Shown: positions 11,658 to 24,154, counted from the stretch's first letter. The stretch is DNA of 64,000 bases from Portunus trituberculatus (GCF_017591435.1 NC_059301.1:34619736-34683735); one strand, 5' to 3'. Notes: a model not told the origin generated them from the sequence alone. Numbers and translations are program-made.

Positions 11658-12298
11658 ATAAGGCAATCAAAATAGACTTGGACAATAGGTAGAATGTATG
11701 GAGAAGAGACAGAGTGGGTAAAGGAGGAGGAGGAGTCATGATTATGTTAAGGAAAGAGATAGTGATAAGTGGAATGGAATGTGGGGAAGGAAAAGCAGAA
11801 GTATTGTATATTAAGATGCATATTAATAAAAAAGAGATAACAATCATTGTAACATATGTGCCACCAAAAACAAATTAATGGACCAATCAAGAATATAAAG
11901 ACATGATAGATGACACAATAAGGAGTCTAACGAGAATCGTTAAAGAAAGGAGAAAAGTGATATTAGTAGGAGATTTCAACTGTAAAGAAGTGGACTGGGA
12001 AAATTATGAAAGTGGTATGGGGAAGAAGCCTGGGGAGAAAGATTCTTGAACCTAATGATAGACAATATGATGGACCAGAGAGTAAAGGAATGCACAAGAT
12101 TCAGAGGAAACGAGAAAAAAGAGATTGGACCTAGTTTTACAAGGGTATACAAATGAATGATGATATAAGATATAAGTGCCCATTGGAAAGAGTGACCATG
12201 CAATATTAGAAATAGATATAGAAGAGGAAAGGAAGTACAAAGGAGACCGATTAAATTACAGAAAGGCTGATATTGAGAATTTCAAGAACTATTTTGAA

Positions 12299-12580
12299 AG
12301 TTCTTGAAGACAACAAATTAATATCGAGACTGACTGATATTTTTGGATTTAAAAGGCTTTGATAAAGTGCCACACAAGATTACTGTGGAAGTTAGAGGAG
12401 AAGGGTGGCTTAAAAGGAAGCACATTGAGATGGATAGAAAATTATTTGAGGGGAGAGAAAGGAGGACGTAGTTAAAGATAAGAAGTCCAAGTGGAGAGCA
12501 GTAGAAAGTGGAGTGCCACAGGGTCAGTATTGGCACCAATATTTTCTCATTTATATTAACGACATGCCAGAGGAGTGAGG
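12299..12580 (+). pseudogene. Out-of-order RT segment inside LINE D
   Basis: After linker sequence ending TATTTTGAAAG the copy jumps to an RT piece (FLEDNK), skips about 100 bp, continues YLDLKKAFDKVPH-like sequence to the SGVPQG region and 'NDMPEE', then returns to linker sequence twice (12583-12660 and 12680 onward). The normal RT follows at 13081. The segment is similar but not identical to the RT of D itself, which suggests template switching between related RNAs during reverse transcription, or a later rearrangement. Confidence 0.7.
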
Positions 12581-13008
12581 AGATGGAAAACTCAGAGACA
12601 ATGCATTTCACTACATGACACATAAGGAGAGACAGAAAATATAACTTATATTTTTGGAACTACAAAAGAATCTCATTTTAAAACGTAAACTGGGAGGAGA
12701 TGGAAAACTCATTAACGGTTCAAGAGAAATATAAGAAATATACAAAACTGGGGTCAGGAATATGTTCCAAAATACAGACCTAAAGAAGAAGGAAAGAAAG
12801 ATTGGTTTAATGCAAGATGTGCTAGGCAAAGGAGAAACGAGATGGAGCATGGAAAAGGTGGAGAAGAAACAGAAACCAGAAAATAAGGAAAACTTCAAAA
12901 CAGCAAGAAATGAATATGCTAAGGTGAGAAAGGAAGAAGAAAAGAACTATGAAAAGGACATTGTCGAAAAATGTAAGGAACAACCAAAATTGTTCTACAG
13001 ATTCATAA

Positions 13009-14600
13009 ATGGAAAATAAGACAAAAAGAAACAATAGAAAGGTTAAAAGGAGAAAACGGAATGGTGGAAGACCCAAAAGTATGGCAGAACTGTTAAATAG
13101 TAAATTTCATGAGGTCTTTACTAAGGAATCCAAATTTGAAAGACCACAGGGTAATAGAGAGACTGTCTATATGAAAGAGATTAAAGTAACCAAGCTTGAA
13201 ATAAAAAAGTTGATGACGGAATTGGATGAGGAAAAGGCAATGGGACCGGATGAAGTCTCAGGCAGAATACTGAAAGAATGTAGGGAAGAATTAGCAAGTC
13301 CAATATACAACATCATAAAATGCTCAATAGAAAATGGAACAGTGCCAGTGGAGTGGAAAAGAGCTGAGGTGGTTATATATAAGAGCGGAAGGAAGGAAGA
13401 ACCTTTAAATTACAGACCGGTATCACTAACTAGTGTAATATGCAAGATGTGTGAAAAAGTAATAAAGAAGCAATGGATCGAGTTTCTTGAAGACAACAAA
13501 ATATTATCAAATAGCCAATTTGGTTTTAGAAAAGGTCGGTCATGTGTGACAAATTTATTGAGTTTCTACTCTAGAATAGTTGATAAAGTACAAGAGAGAG
13601 AGGGATGGGTTGACTGTATTTATTTAGATCTAAAAAAGGCTTTTGATAAAGTGCCACATGAAAGATTACTATGGAAGTTAGAGGAGAAGGGTGGCTTAAA
13701 AGGAAGCACATTGAGATGGATGAAGAATTACTTAAGGGGAGAGAAATAAGGACGATAGTTAAAGATATGAAGTCCAAGTGGAGAACAGTAGACAGCGGAG
13801 TGCCACAGGGGTCAGTATTGGCACCAATACTTTTCTCATATATATAAATGACATGCCAGAGGAGTGAACAGCTACATAAATCTGTTTTGGACGATGCGAA
13901 ACTGTGCAGAGTCATTAAACAAAAGAGGATTGTGAAATACTACAGGAAGACTTAAACAAGATCTGGAAATGGAGCAAAAATGGAGATGGAATTCAATGTG
14001 GACAAAAGCCATGTCATGGAAATGGGAAAAGTGAAAGACGACCAGTGGGAATCTATAAGATGGGAGATGGAGTAGAACTAGAAAAAGTAAAAAGGAAAAG
14101 GACTTGGGAGTGACAATGGAAGAAAATAATCAACCGGTTAGCCATATTGATAGAATTTTCAGAGAGACGATAATTTGCTAAGGAATATTGGAGTAGCATT
14201 TCACTATATGGACAAGGAAATGATGAAGAAATTGATAAGTACTAAAATAAGACCTAGATTGGAATATGCAGGAGTTGTGTGGACTCATAAAAAGAAACAC
14301 ATAAGAAAATTAGAGAGACTACAAAAATGGCTACAAGAATGGTTCCAGAATTTAAAGGATGACATATGAGGAGAGACTAAAGGCAATGGATCTACCAACC
14401 TTGGAGCAGAGAAGAGAGAGAGGGATCTGATACAAGTTTATAAATTGATTAACGGAATGGATGAAGTGGATAATGAGAAACTGATCCTGAGAGAAGAATA
14501 TGACTTTAGAAGCACAAGATCGCATAGTAAGAAACTAAGGAAGGACGATGTCTGAGAGATGTTAAAAATTTATTTTCCGCAAAGATGTGTTGAGACTTGG
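13009..14600 (+). pseudogene. LINE D ORF2, reverse transcriptase and C-terminal domain
   Basis: The open frame 13009-13749 includes GPDEVSGRIL, NYRPVSLTSVI, SQFGFRKGRSC and YLDLKKAFDKVPH, and stops at GEK just before the region equivalent to GREIRT. The catalytic block is damaged: the run CTGTTTTGGACGATGCG (near 13880) lacks one base where FADDAK should be encoded. Copy E has exactly the same lesion. The C-terminal domain (14175-14600) has IRPRLEYA and KKHIRKLERLQ. Confidence 0.83.
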
Positions 14601-14727
14601 AACAGTTTGAGTGAGGAAGTGGTATCAGCAAAGAGTGTACATAGTTTTAAAGAAAAATTGGATAAGTGTAGATATGGAGATGGGACCACAGAGCATAAAG
14701 CCCAGGTGTAAAACTACAACTAGGTAA

Positions 14728-14829
<102 letters not shown>

Positions 14830-15401
14830 GTGCCACCAAAGACAAACTCATGGACTAACCAAGAATATAGTGACATGATAGATGACACAATAAGGAGTCT
14901 TACAAGAATCATTAAGAAAAGGAGAAAAGTGATATTGGTAGGAGATTTCAACTGTAAGGAGGTAGACTGGGAAAATTATGAAAGTGGTATGGGGGAAGAT
15001 GCCTGGGGAGATAGATTCCTGAACCTAATGATAGATAATTGATGGTCCAAAGAGTAAAGGAAAACGCAAGATTCAGAGGAAACGATGAGCCGGCAAGATT
15101 AGACTTAGTTTTTACAAGGGATATAGCAATTAACGATGATATAAGATACAAGTGCCCATTGGGAAAGAGTGACCATGTAATATTAGAGATGGATATAGAA
15201 GAAGGAAAGGAAGATAGAGATGAATCATACAAAGGAGACCGATTAAATTACAGAAAGGCTGATATTGAGAATCTCAAGAACTATTTTAAAAACATAAACT
15301 GGGAGGAGATGGAAAACTCATTAACGGTTCAAGAGAAATATAACTTATTTTGGAAATATACAAAACTGGGGTCAGGAATATGTTCCAAAATACAGACCTA
15401 A
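14830..15401 (+). pseudogene. LINE E ORF2, endonuclease C-terminal half
   Basis: Two overlapping frames (14830-15042 and 15039-15401) give PPKTNSW, VGDFNCKEVDWENYE, RLDLVFTRDI and GKSDHVILEMDI. GDFN and SDH carry catalytic residues of the APE family. One frameshift occurs near 15040 in the NMM region. The N-terminal half with the catalytic Glu is missing through 5' truncation. Confidence 0.82.
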
Positions 15402-15700
15402 AGAAGAAGGAAAGAAAGATTGGTTTAATGCAAGATGTGCTAGGGCAAAGGAGAAACGAGATGGAGCATGGAAAAGGTGGAGAAGAAACAGAAATCCAGA
15501 AAATAAGGAAAACTTCAAAACAGCAAGAAATGAATATGCTAAGGTGAGAAAGGAAGAAGAAAAGAACTATGAAAAGGACATTGTCGAAAATGTAAGGAAC
15601 AACCAAAATTGTTCTACAGATTCATAAATGGAAAAATAAGACAAAAAGAAACAATAGAAAGGTTAAAAGGAGAAAACGGAATGGTGGAAGACCCAAAAGT

Positions 15701-17327
15701 ATGGCAGAACTGTTAAATAGTAAATTTCATGAGGTCTTTACTAAGGAATCCAAATTTGAAAGACCACAGGGTAATAGAGAGACTGTCTATATGAAAGAGA
15801 TTAAAGTAACCAAGCTTGAAATAAAAAAGTTGATGACGGAATTGGATGAGGAAAAGGCAATGGGACCGGATGAAGTCTCAGGCAGAATACTGAAAGAATG
15901 TAGGGAAGAACTAGCAAGTCCAATATACAACATCATAAAATGCTCAATAGAAAATGGAACAGTGCCAGTGGAGTGGAAAAGAGCTGAGGTGGTTCCTATA
16001 TATAAGAGCGGAAGGAAGGAAGAACCTTTAAATTACAAGCCGGTATCACTAACTAGTGTAATATGCAAGATGTGTGAAAAAGTAATAAAGAAGCAATGGA
16101 TCGAGTTTCTTGAAGACAATAAAATACTATCAAATAGCCAATTTGGTTTTAGAAAAGGTTGGTCATGTGTGACAAATTTATTGAGTTTCTACTCTAGAAT
16201 AGTTGATAAAGTACAAGAGAGAGAGGGATGGGTTGACTGTATTTATTTAGATCTAAAAAAGGCTTTTGATAAAGTGCCACATGAAAGATTACTATGGAAG
16301 TTAGAGGAGAAGGGTGGCTTAAAAGGAAGCACATTGAGATGGATGAAGAATTACTTAAGGGGGAGAGAAATAAGGATGATAGTTAAAGATATGAAGTCCA
16401 AGTGGAGAACAGTAGACAGCGGAGTGCCACAGGGTCAGTATTGGCACCAATATTTTTCTCAGATATATAAATGACATGCCAGAGGAGTGAACAGCTACAT
16501 AAATCTGTTTTGGACGATGCGAAACTGTGCAGAGTCATTAAACAAAAGAGGATTGTGAAATACTACAGGAAGACTTAAACAAGATCTGGAAATGGAGCAA
16601 AAATGGAGATGGAATTCAATCTGGACAAAAGCCATGTCATGGAAATGGGAAAAGTGAAAGACGACCAGTGGGAATCTATAAGATGGGAGATGGAGAGAAC
16701 TAGAAAAGTAAAAAGGAAAAGGACTTGGGAGTGACAATGGAAGAAAATAATCAACCGGTAAGCCATATTGATAGAATTTTCAGAGAGACGTATATAATTT
16801 GCTAAGGAATATTGGAGTAGCATTTCACTATATGGACAAGGAAATGATGAAGAAATTGATAAGTACTAAAATAAGACCTAGATTGGAATATGCAGGAGTT
16901 GTGTGGACTCTACAAAAAGAAACACATAAGAAAATTAGAGACTACAAAAATGGCTACAAGAATGGTTCCAGAATTTAAAGGGATTGCATATGAGGAGAGA
17001 CTAAAGGCAATGGATCTACCAACCTTGGAGCAGAGAAGAGAGAGAGGGGATCTGATACAAGTTTATAAATTGATTAACGGAATGGATGAAGTGGATAATG
17101 AGAAACTGATCCTGAGAGAAGAATATGACTTTAGAAGGACAAGATTGCATAGTAAGAAACTAAGGAAGGGACGATGTCTGAGAGATGTTAAAAAATTTAT
17201 TTTCCCGCAAAGATGTGTTGAGACTTGGAACAGTTTGAGTGAGGAAGTGGTATCAGCAAAGAGTGTACATAGTTTTAAAGAAAAATTGGATAAGTGTAGA
17301 TATGGAGACGGGACCACACGAGCATAA
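15701..17327 (+). pseudogene. LINE E ORF2, reverse transcriptase and C-terminal domain
   Basis: The 257-codon frame 15701-16474 covers the RT fingers and palm: GPDEVSGRIL, SLTSVICKMCEK, SQFGFRKGWSC, YLDLKKAFDKVPH and SGVPQG, where a one-G loss shifts the frame (PQGQYW). The FADD region near 16510 has the same one-base deletion as copy D. The C-terminal domain is open 16890-17327 with RRERGDLIQVYKL near its centre and an FPQRCVETWNSL motif near its end. Inactive as read. Confidence 0.87.
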
Positions 17328-17373
17328 AGCCCAGGCCCTGTAAAACTACAACTAGGTAAATACAACTAGGTAA

Positions 17374-17375
<2 letters not shown>

Positions 17376-17450
<75 letters not shown>
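17376..17450 (+). repeat. (AC)n microsatellite between LINE E and LINE F
   Basis: About 37 AC units after the duplicated terminal repeat of E. LINE F begins at the next base (TAATCATGG). Confidence 0.97.
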
Positions 17451-17452
<2 letters not shown>

Positions 17453-17455
17453 ATC

Positions 17456-18355
17456 ATGGTGATCTATGTACCTCCTAAAACAAATTCTTGGACATTAAGG
17501 AAATACAACAATATGAGCAAGGATACTTTACAGAGTTTGGAAAGTGTATTAACTGGAAAAAGAAAGATGATACTAGTAGGAGATTTTAATTGTAAAGAAT
17601 TGGATTGGAAATATCTAGTAAGTGGTGTTGGAGAGGAAGCATGGGGAGAGAGATTCCTTAATCTAATGATGGAAAATATGATGGAACAGAGGGTGAAAGA
17701 AAATACTAGATATAGAGGAGATGATGAACCGGCTAGACTGGATTTGGTGTTAACACGAGAAGTGTGTGGGGATATACAATACAAATGTCCATTGAGGAAG
17801 AGTGATCATGTGATTATGGAAATACAGATGGCAATAACACAGTGAAGGAAAGACGAGACATACAGGAGTGGTAGATTGAATTATAGGAAGATGGACACAG
17901 AAAGTTTGAAAAATTATTTCAGAACATTAGATTGGGAGGAGATGTTACAAATCAGAGAAGTGCAAAAAAAATATGAGATTTTTATGAAATATTATAAAGA
18001 AGGAGTTATGAAATTTGTACCAAAGTATAAACCGAGAGAGGAAGGAAGAAAGGATTGGTTTAATGCAACTTGTGTTAAGGCTAAGGAAAAGAGAGATGTG
18101 ACTTGGAAAAGATGGAAAAAGAGCAGGAATATACTAAATAAGGAGAATTATAGAGTGGCGAGAAATGAATATGTGAGGGTAAGGAAGGAGGAAGAAAGAA
18201 AATTTGAAAAAGATATTGTAGACAAGAGTAAGGAACATCCCAAATTGTTTTACAGGTTCATAAATGGTAAACTTAAAAAGAGAGAGTCCATTGAAAGGTT
18301 AAAAGGAGACCAAGGGATAGTATTTATTAAAGAAACAATGTTTGTAAAGCCTTAG
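17456..18355 (+). pseudogene. LINE F ORF2, endonuclease and linker
   Basis: The first frame reads VIYVPPKTNSW, VGDFNCKELDWKY, ARLDLVLTREV and KSDHVIMEI, then stops at 17845. The second (17876-18355) is the basic linker with KDWFNATCVKAKEKRD and HPKLFYRFINGK, motifs that recur in every AC-LINE copy and help align the broken ones. Only a short frame change separates the two, so this is one of the less damaged linkers in the window. Confidence 0.82.
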
Positions 18356-18419
18356 AATGTAGAAAGAAATGTGCTCATTGATGACATTAAGATACCTTAA
18401 AAGGAGTTATATAAAATGT

Positions 18420-19927
18420 TGGAGGAACTTAAAGATGATAAAGCGATGGAACCAGATGAAGTTTCAGGAAAATTATTGAAGGAATGTAGAGAAGAATTGA
18501 TAGATCCATTATATGATATTATAAGTTGCTCATTAGAAGCAGGGGGAAGTACCAGTAGAGTGGAAAAGAGCTGAAGTGGTGCCCATTTATAAGGTAGGTA
18601 GTAAAGAAGAGCCTCTTAACTATAGACCTGTGTCTTTAACAAGTGTGGTTGGTAAGATTTGTGAGAGGGGGATAAAGAAATATTGGATACGGTTCCTGGA
18701 GGATCATAAGTTATTATCAGATCATCAATTTGGCTTTAGGAAAGGGAGGTCATGTGTAACAAATCTACTGAGCTTTTATTCGAGAGTGGTTGACAAAATA
18801 CAAGAGAGAGAGGGATGGATGGACTGTGTATATTTGGATTTAAAAAAAGCTTTTGACAAGGTACTGCACATGAGACTGCTATGAAAATTAGAGATTTATG
18901 GAGGACTGAAAGGAAAAGTGTTAAAGTGGATGGAAAACTACTTGAAATGGAGGGATATGAGAACGGTAATAGGGGATGCAAAGTCGGACTGGTTGGTGGT
19001 GGAGAGTGGAGTCCCACAAGGTTCAGTGCTGGCACCAATACTTTTCCTTGTCTATATTAATGATATGTCAGAGGGAGTAATTTGTTTGCGGATGATGCGA
19101 AGTTGTGTAGGTGTGTGAAGAGTGAAGAAGATTGTGAAATTTTACAGGCAGATATGGATAGGATTTGGGAGTGGAGCAAGAGGTGGGAGATGGAATTTAA
19201 TCTGAGCAAAAGTCATGTAATGGAGATGGGGAAGATTGGAAGACAGCCATGATGGTCATATAAGATGGGTGAAGAAGTAGTGTTGAAAAAGGTGGAAAAG
19301 GGAAAGGATTTGGGAGTGATAATACAAGACCATGGGCAGTTTGAGGCTCATATTGACAAGATGTTTGGAGAAACATATAATTTGATTAGAAATATTGGAT
19401 TAGCTTTTCTTTATATGGATAAAGATATGATGAAGAAATTAATTAGTACAGTAATTAGACCAAAATTGGAATATGATGGGGTGGTTTGGTCCCCTTATAA
19501 AAAGAAGCATATAAGGAAGTTGGAGAGATTGCAGAGAATGGCAACAAAAATGGTTCCGGAATTGGCAGAGATGACCTATTAGGAGAGATTAAGAGAAATT
19601 AATTTGCTTACCTTGGAACAAAGAAGAGAAAGAGAAGATTTAATACAGGTTTATAAACTGTTGAACGGTCTGGATGAAGTGGATAATGAGCAAATGATGT
19701 TGAGAGAAAAAAATTTAAATAGAACTAGGAGATCGCATAGTAAAAAGATAGCCAAGGGAATATGCTTGAAGGATGTGAAGAAATATAGTTTCCCACAAAG
19801 ATGTGTGGAGGTGTGGAATAGTTTGAGTGAGGAGGTGGTGTCAGCGAGGAGTGTGCATAGTTTTAAAGGAAAGTTGGATGTGTGTAGATATGGAGACGGG
19901 CCACAGTATGATACCCAGGCCCTGTAA
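18420..19927 (+). pseudogene. LINE F ORF2, reverse transcriptase and C-terminal domain
   Basis: RT motifs: PDEVSGKLL near 18450, NYRPVSLTSVVGK near 18616, HQFGFRKGRSC near 18725, YLDLKKAFDKV near 18830 (a TGA follows soon after), SGVPQGSVLAP near 19010 and FADDAK near 19088. About 15 bases that should encode the residues before FADD are deleted (EGV joined to a shifted LFADD). The C-terminal domain occupies 19265-19582 and 19604-19927, interrupted by a TAG between them. Confidence 0.85.
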
Positions 19928-19957
19928 AATTACAACTAGGTGAATACAACTAGGTGA

Positions 19958-19959
<2 letters not shown>

Positions 19960-20049
<90 letters not shown>
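19960..20049 (+). repeat. (AC)n microsatellite between LINE F and LINE G
   Basis: About 45 AC units. LINE G starts at 20050. Confidence 0.97.
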
Positions 20050-20050
<1 letters not shown>

Positions 20051-21054
20051 AATGTTAAGGAAAGAGATGGTGGTAAACCGAGTGGAGTGTGGGGAAGGAA
20101 AAGCAGAAGTACTGTATGCTAAGATGCATATTAATAAAAAAGAGTTAACAATCATTGGAGCATATGTGCCACCAAAAACAAATTCATGGACTAGTTGAAA
20201 ATATAAAGACATGATAGATGACACAATAAGGAGTCTGATGAGAGTCACTAAAGAAAGGAGAAAAGTGATATTAGTAGGAGATTTCAGCTGTAAAGAAGTG
20301 AACTGGGAAAATTATGAAAGTGGTATGGGGGAAGAAGCCTGGGGAGAAAGATTCCTGAATCTAATGATAGATAATATGATGACTAAAGAGTAAAGGAAAA
20401 CACAAGATTCAGAGGAAACGATGAGCCGGCAAGATTGGACCTGGTTTTTACAAGGGGTATACAAATGAACGATGATGATATAAGATAAGTGCCCATTGGG
20501 AAAGAGTGACCATGTAATATTAGAAATGGATATAGAAGAGGGAAAAGAAGATAGAGATGAATCATACAAAGAAGACCGATTGAATTACAGAAAGGTTGAT
20601 ATTGAGAACCTCAAGAACTATTTAAAAAATGTTAACTTGGAGGAGATGGAAAATTCAGAGAGGGTGCAAGAGAAATATAATTTATTTTTGGAAATATACA
20701 AAACAGGAGTCAGGGAATATGTCCTGAAATATAGACCTAAAGAAGAAGGAAAGAAAGATTGGTTTAATGCAAGGTGTGCTAGGGCAAAACAGAAAAGAGA
20801 TGGAGCATGGAGAAGGTGGAGGAAAAATAGAAATACAGGGAATAAGGAAAACTTCAAGGTGGCGAGAAATGTATATTCTAAGGTGAGGAAGGAAGAAGAA
20901 AGGAACTATGAATAAGACATTGTCGAAAAATGTAAGGAAAAACCAAAATTGTTCTACAGATTCATAAGTGGAAAAAATAAGACAAAAAACAAAAAGGTTA
21001 AGAGAGTACGGGATGGGGGAAGATAAAAAAAAGTATGGCAGAACTGTTAAATAT
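20050..21054 (+). mobile_element. AC-associated LINE copy G, second subfamily, truncated at both ends
   Basis: Starts in the endonuclease (matching MLRKE of the D group) right after (AC)n and ends mid-ORF2 at GCAGAACTGTTAAATA, where a pogo/Tigger-like terminus begins. Broken frames show VGDFSCKEVNWENYE (20211-20393; the usual N of GDFN is S here), GKSDHVILEMDI and the linker KDWFNARCARAKQKRD (20496-20915). No 3' end or (AC)n tail is present, as expected if the DNA transposon or an associated deletion removed it. Confidence 0.88.
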
Positions 21055-21691
21055 AGGCAACCCTCCGCTTAACAAAGGTTCACACATTGAAATTTCACTA
21101 CAACGAAGCTTTAATTTTACTACCATCTGCTCGTTTAATGAACACCAAATTCGCTCTAACGAAGTTTTATCCAGGATATTTTTTCCAAGTTTGAAAGCAT
21201 TGCCGTATCATGCAAGCTGACAGGCTTTTGAATACAGCAGTGCCTTGTGGACAGAGAGAATATTGTTCAAAACAATAACAGGAGAGCAGATCTTTCCTCT
21301 CTAAAAAATGTTACAAAATGCCCAGTTGCTAAGATCAGGAAGTCTCTTACTCTCAAAGTAAAACTGGATATTATTCACAGACACGAGAGAGGCGAGAAAA
21401 CTAATAGCATTGCTTCCCACCATCTTGACTCCATATACTGTCTCTACTATTTTCAAGTCAACAGACTCTATTAAGAAGGCTGGTGAGACCCTGTCTTCCT
21501 TGCAAGCTAAAAGAACCACCTGAACTCATGACTCTACAATGGATGAAATGGAAAGCCTTGTGAAAATGTGATACATAAGTTTTGTATGTGATACAATGAT
21601 GCGCCCTTTGTTTACATTCCACAGGTTGTCAGTTAGTGTCTTTCCTGCTCCACTCTCTCACTTCATAGATTTGAGATCATCAACAAGGTGA
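21055..21691 (+). mobile_element. Decayed pogo/Tigger-like DNA transposon fragment
   Basis: The left terminus CAACCCTCCGCTTAAC follows a TA at the end of LINE G, as expected for the pogo/Tigger group, which uses TA targets. Its CTCCGCTTAAC core is shared with the elements at 30830 and 40686. It contains a transposase fragment (next entry). The right end is not seen because LINE C begins at about 21692. Confidence 0.75.
21247..21590 (+). pseudogene. Tigger/pogo-type transposase N-terminus (CENP-B-like helix-turn-helix)
   Basis: Residues around 21325-21420 read IRKSLTLKVKLDIIHRHERG followed by a serine-alanine-rich second helix, the classic CENP-B/Tigger N-terminal DNA-binding domain that recognises the element's own terminal repeats. 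A +1 shift near 21425 continues as TPYTVSTIFKSTDSIKKAG, the end of that domain, then KRTT, a stop, and MDEMESLV, which resembles the beginning of the second HTH. The DDE catalytic domain is absent. It is therefore a transposase pseudogene, not a centromere protein. Confidence 0.8.
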
Positions 21692-21697
21692 ATTACA

Positions 21698-22012
21698 GAT
21701 CAGAGACAACATGGGGAAATACACTATTGACACTGGCAATGGAAAATGTGTTAACTCAGTGGGTCAAAGAAGATACTAGGTTTGGAGGAGAGGGAGCATC
21801 GTCAAGACTGGACTTGGTCTTTAGTACAGAGCCAATGGTCATTGAGGAGATGAGGGTGGAGTGCCCTTTAGCAAAGAGTGATCATGCAGTTTTGGAGTTC
21901 AAGGTGATAGATGAAGAGAAATCTAGAAGAAATGAAGAATATAAAGTGGGAAGATGGAATTATGCCAAGACAGATTTTGGAAACCTAAAGAAATTCTTTC
22001 AAGAGACAAATT
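21698..22012 (+). pseudogene. LINE C ORF2, endonuclease C-terminal part
   Basis: The frame reads TTWGNTLLTLAMEN, RLDLVFSTEP and KSDHAVLEFKV and stops at the same TGA as copies A and B. GDFN and the catalytic Glu are lost by truncation. Confidence 0.8.
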
Positions 22013-22410
22013 GATGAAATTCAAGAGTGCTAAGGAGCAAATGAAAAGTGGAAGGAATTTATAAAAATATACAAAGAAGGTGAGAAAAATTTGTACCAAT
22101 AAGACAACATAGAGAAGTTGGAAAGCAGGACTGGTTTAACGATAGATGTGAAAAGGCTAGAACAAGAAAAGAGGATGCATGGAAGAGGTGGAGAAGGAAA
22201 AGACGGATTAAGCAGTGGAAAGTTACAAAAGAGCAAGAAATGAATATGTGTTGATTAGAAGAGAAGAAAGAAAGAAACAAGAAAAGGATATAATTGATAA
22301 ATGTAAAGACCAACCAAGGCTTTTTACAGACATGTGAACAACAACATCAAAAATAGAGAAAGTATTGAAAGTTTAGAAGTAAATGGAGTATGCAGTGAGG
22401 ATCCCAGGAA

Positions 22411-24030
22411 ATGGCAGAGGCTATGAATGGATGCTTTCGGAAGGTATTCACAAAGGAGACTGCTTTTGACAAACCACTGGTAATGGAACAGAAAGGGATT
22501 ATGAAGGAGTTTCAAGTAACTGTGGAGGAGATCAAGAATATGATGGGAGTTTAGAAGTGAGAAAAGCTGTGGGACCTGATGGGGTATCAGGATGGATTTT
22601 AAGAGAATGCAGGAGCAACTGGCAGAAAAAGTTTGTGAAGTAATTGATGCCTCATTAAGGGAAGGTGTAGTGCCCCAAGACTGGAAAAGAGCTAACATTG
22701 TCCCAATTTATAAATCAGGTAACAAGAGAGACCCATTGAACTATAGACCAGTGTCACTTACAAGTGTGGTAGCTAAGATGTGTGAGAGGGTGGTGAAGAA
22801 TAGATGGACAGACTTCTTGGAGAAAAATGACATACTTTGTGAGTGTCAATTTGGTTTTAGAAAAGGGCGTTCATGCACGACAAACCTGATATGTTACTAT
22901 TCGAGGGTGATAGATGTAATACAGGAAAGAGATGGTTGGGCTGATGGAATATATCTGGATTTAAAAAAAGGCCTTTGATAAGGTACCACACCGGAGACTG
23001 ATCTGGAAACTTGAAATGGTAGGAGGAGTGCATGGCAGTTTACTAAAATGGATGGAAGACTTTTCGGTAGGAAGAGAAATGAGAACAATAATTAAGGACA
23101 GACCATCAGAATGGGGCTTGGTGGAGAGTGGAGTTCCACAGGGATCAGTGTTGGCACCAGTAATGTTTGTGGTCTACATAAATGACATGGTGGATGGGGT
23201 GTCCAGTTATGTGAGCCTATTTGCAGATGATGCAAAATTGTTAAGAAAAGTGAGATGTGACAAAGATTGCGAACTACTCCAGGAAGACTTGGACAGAATA
23301 TGGAAATGGAGCTGTACATGGCAAATGGAGTTCAACACGACAAAATGCAAGAAATTAGAGTTTGGCAAGAGTGAAAGAAGAATCAGGAGTATGTACAAGA
23401 TAGGAAATGAAGACATAAAACCAGTCATGAAGAAAAGACCTTGGGGTGACAATTACCAATGACCTATCGCCAGAGAGACATATAAACAAAATAATTGGAG
23501 AAGTATTGAACTTATTGAGGAACATAAGAGTGGCGTTTGTATATTTAGATGAAGAAATGATGAAGAAAATAATTACTGCAATGATAAGACCAAGGCTTGA
23601 ATATGCAACAATACAGTGGGCTCCGAACTTAAAGAAACACATAAGGAAACTAGAGAAAGTACAGAGGGCTGCAACAAAATGGTGCCTGACTTAAGAGATT
23701 TGACTTATGAAGACAGACTGAACAGAATGCAACTTCCGACCCTGGAAAACAGAAGAGAAAGGGGAGACCTGATAGCAATATACAGAGTGATGATTGGCAT
23801 GGAAAAATGGATAGGGAAGATCTGTGTATGTGGAATGGAAGAATGTCGAGAGGGCATGGGAAAAACTAAAATGGCCACTTATAGGAGAGATGTGAAAAAA
23901 TATAGCTTCCCTCATAGAAGGGTGGAAGCATGGAATAGTTTAGACGTGAAAGTGGTCAACGCAAGGAGTATTCATGATTTTAAGAAAAGCTGGACATTAG
24001 TAGATATGGAGACGGGACACGAGCATAGCT
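22411..24030 (+). pseudogene. LINE C ORF2, reverse transcriptase and C-terminal domain
   Basis: Frame 22592-22978 reads through NYRPVSLTSVVAK, ECQFGFRKGRSC and YLDLKK with an intact finger region, then shifts at an extra A in the AAAAAAAGG run near 22970. Frame 23016-23462 carries SGVPQGSVLAP and FADDAKLLRK, then fails at the GACCTTGGGG site shared with A and B. The C-terminal domain (23616-24056) is nearly uninterrupted, with RRERGDLIAIYRV and FPHRRVEAWNSL. This is the most intact RT of the first subfamily. Confidence 0.87.
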
Positions 24031-24056
24031 CTTTTCCGTATGTTACAATTAGGTAA

Positions 24057-24058
<2 letters not shown>

Positions 24059-24150
<92 letters not shown>
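24059..24150 (+). repeat. (AC)n microsatellite after LINE C
   Basis: 46 AC units between the terminal repeat of C and a LINE tail fragment. Confidence 0.97.

Positions 24151-24154
<4 letters not shown>

Larger units (their letters stand above)
17451..19959 (+). mobile_element. AC-associated LINE copy F, third subfamily, 5'-truncated in the endonuclease
   Basis: Begins at the endonuclease strand VIYVPPKTN directly after (AC)n and ends with two CTAGGTGAATACA units and (AC)n. Sequence is clearly divergent from both the A/B/C and the D/E/G groups while keeping the same architecture. Domains: endonuclease 17456-17845, linker 17876-18355, RT 18420-19130, C-terminal domain 19265-19927. Confidence 0.92.
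21692..24058 (+). mobile_element. AC-associated LINE copy C, first subfamily, 5'-truncated
   Basis: Nearly identical to A and B from the endonuclease GSETTWGNT region to the 3' end; finishes with one TTAGGTAAATAC unit and a long (AC)n. Its 5' junction lies at a GATCAGAGAC sequence in the transposon fragment and not in (AC)n, making it the one exception among these copies. It keeps the TGA after QETN and the linker frameshifts of A and B but lacks their finger-region base loss, so its RT is less damaged. Confidence 0.92.

Noticed and set aside
21247..21474. Host CENP-B-like protein gene
   Set aside because: Flanked by a Tigger-type terminus, frameshifted after the first HTH and lacking the rest; a transposase relic fits better.
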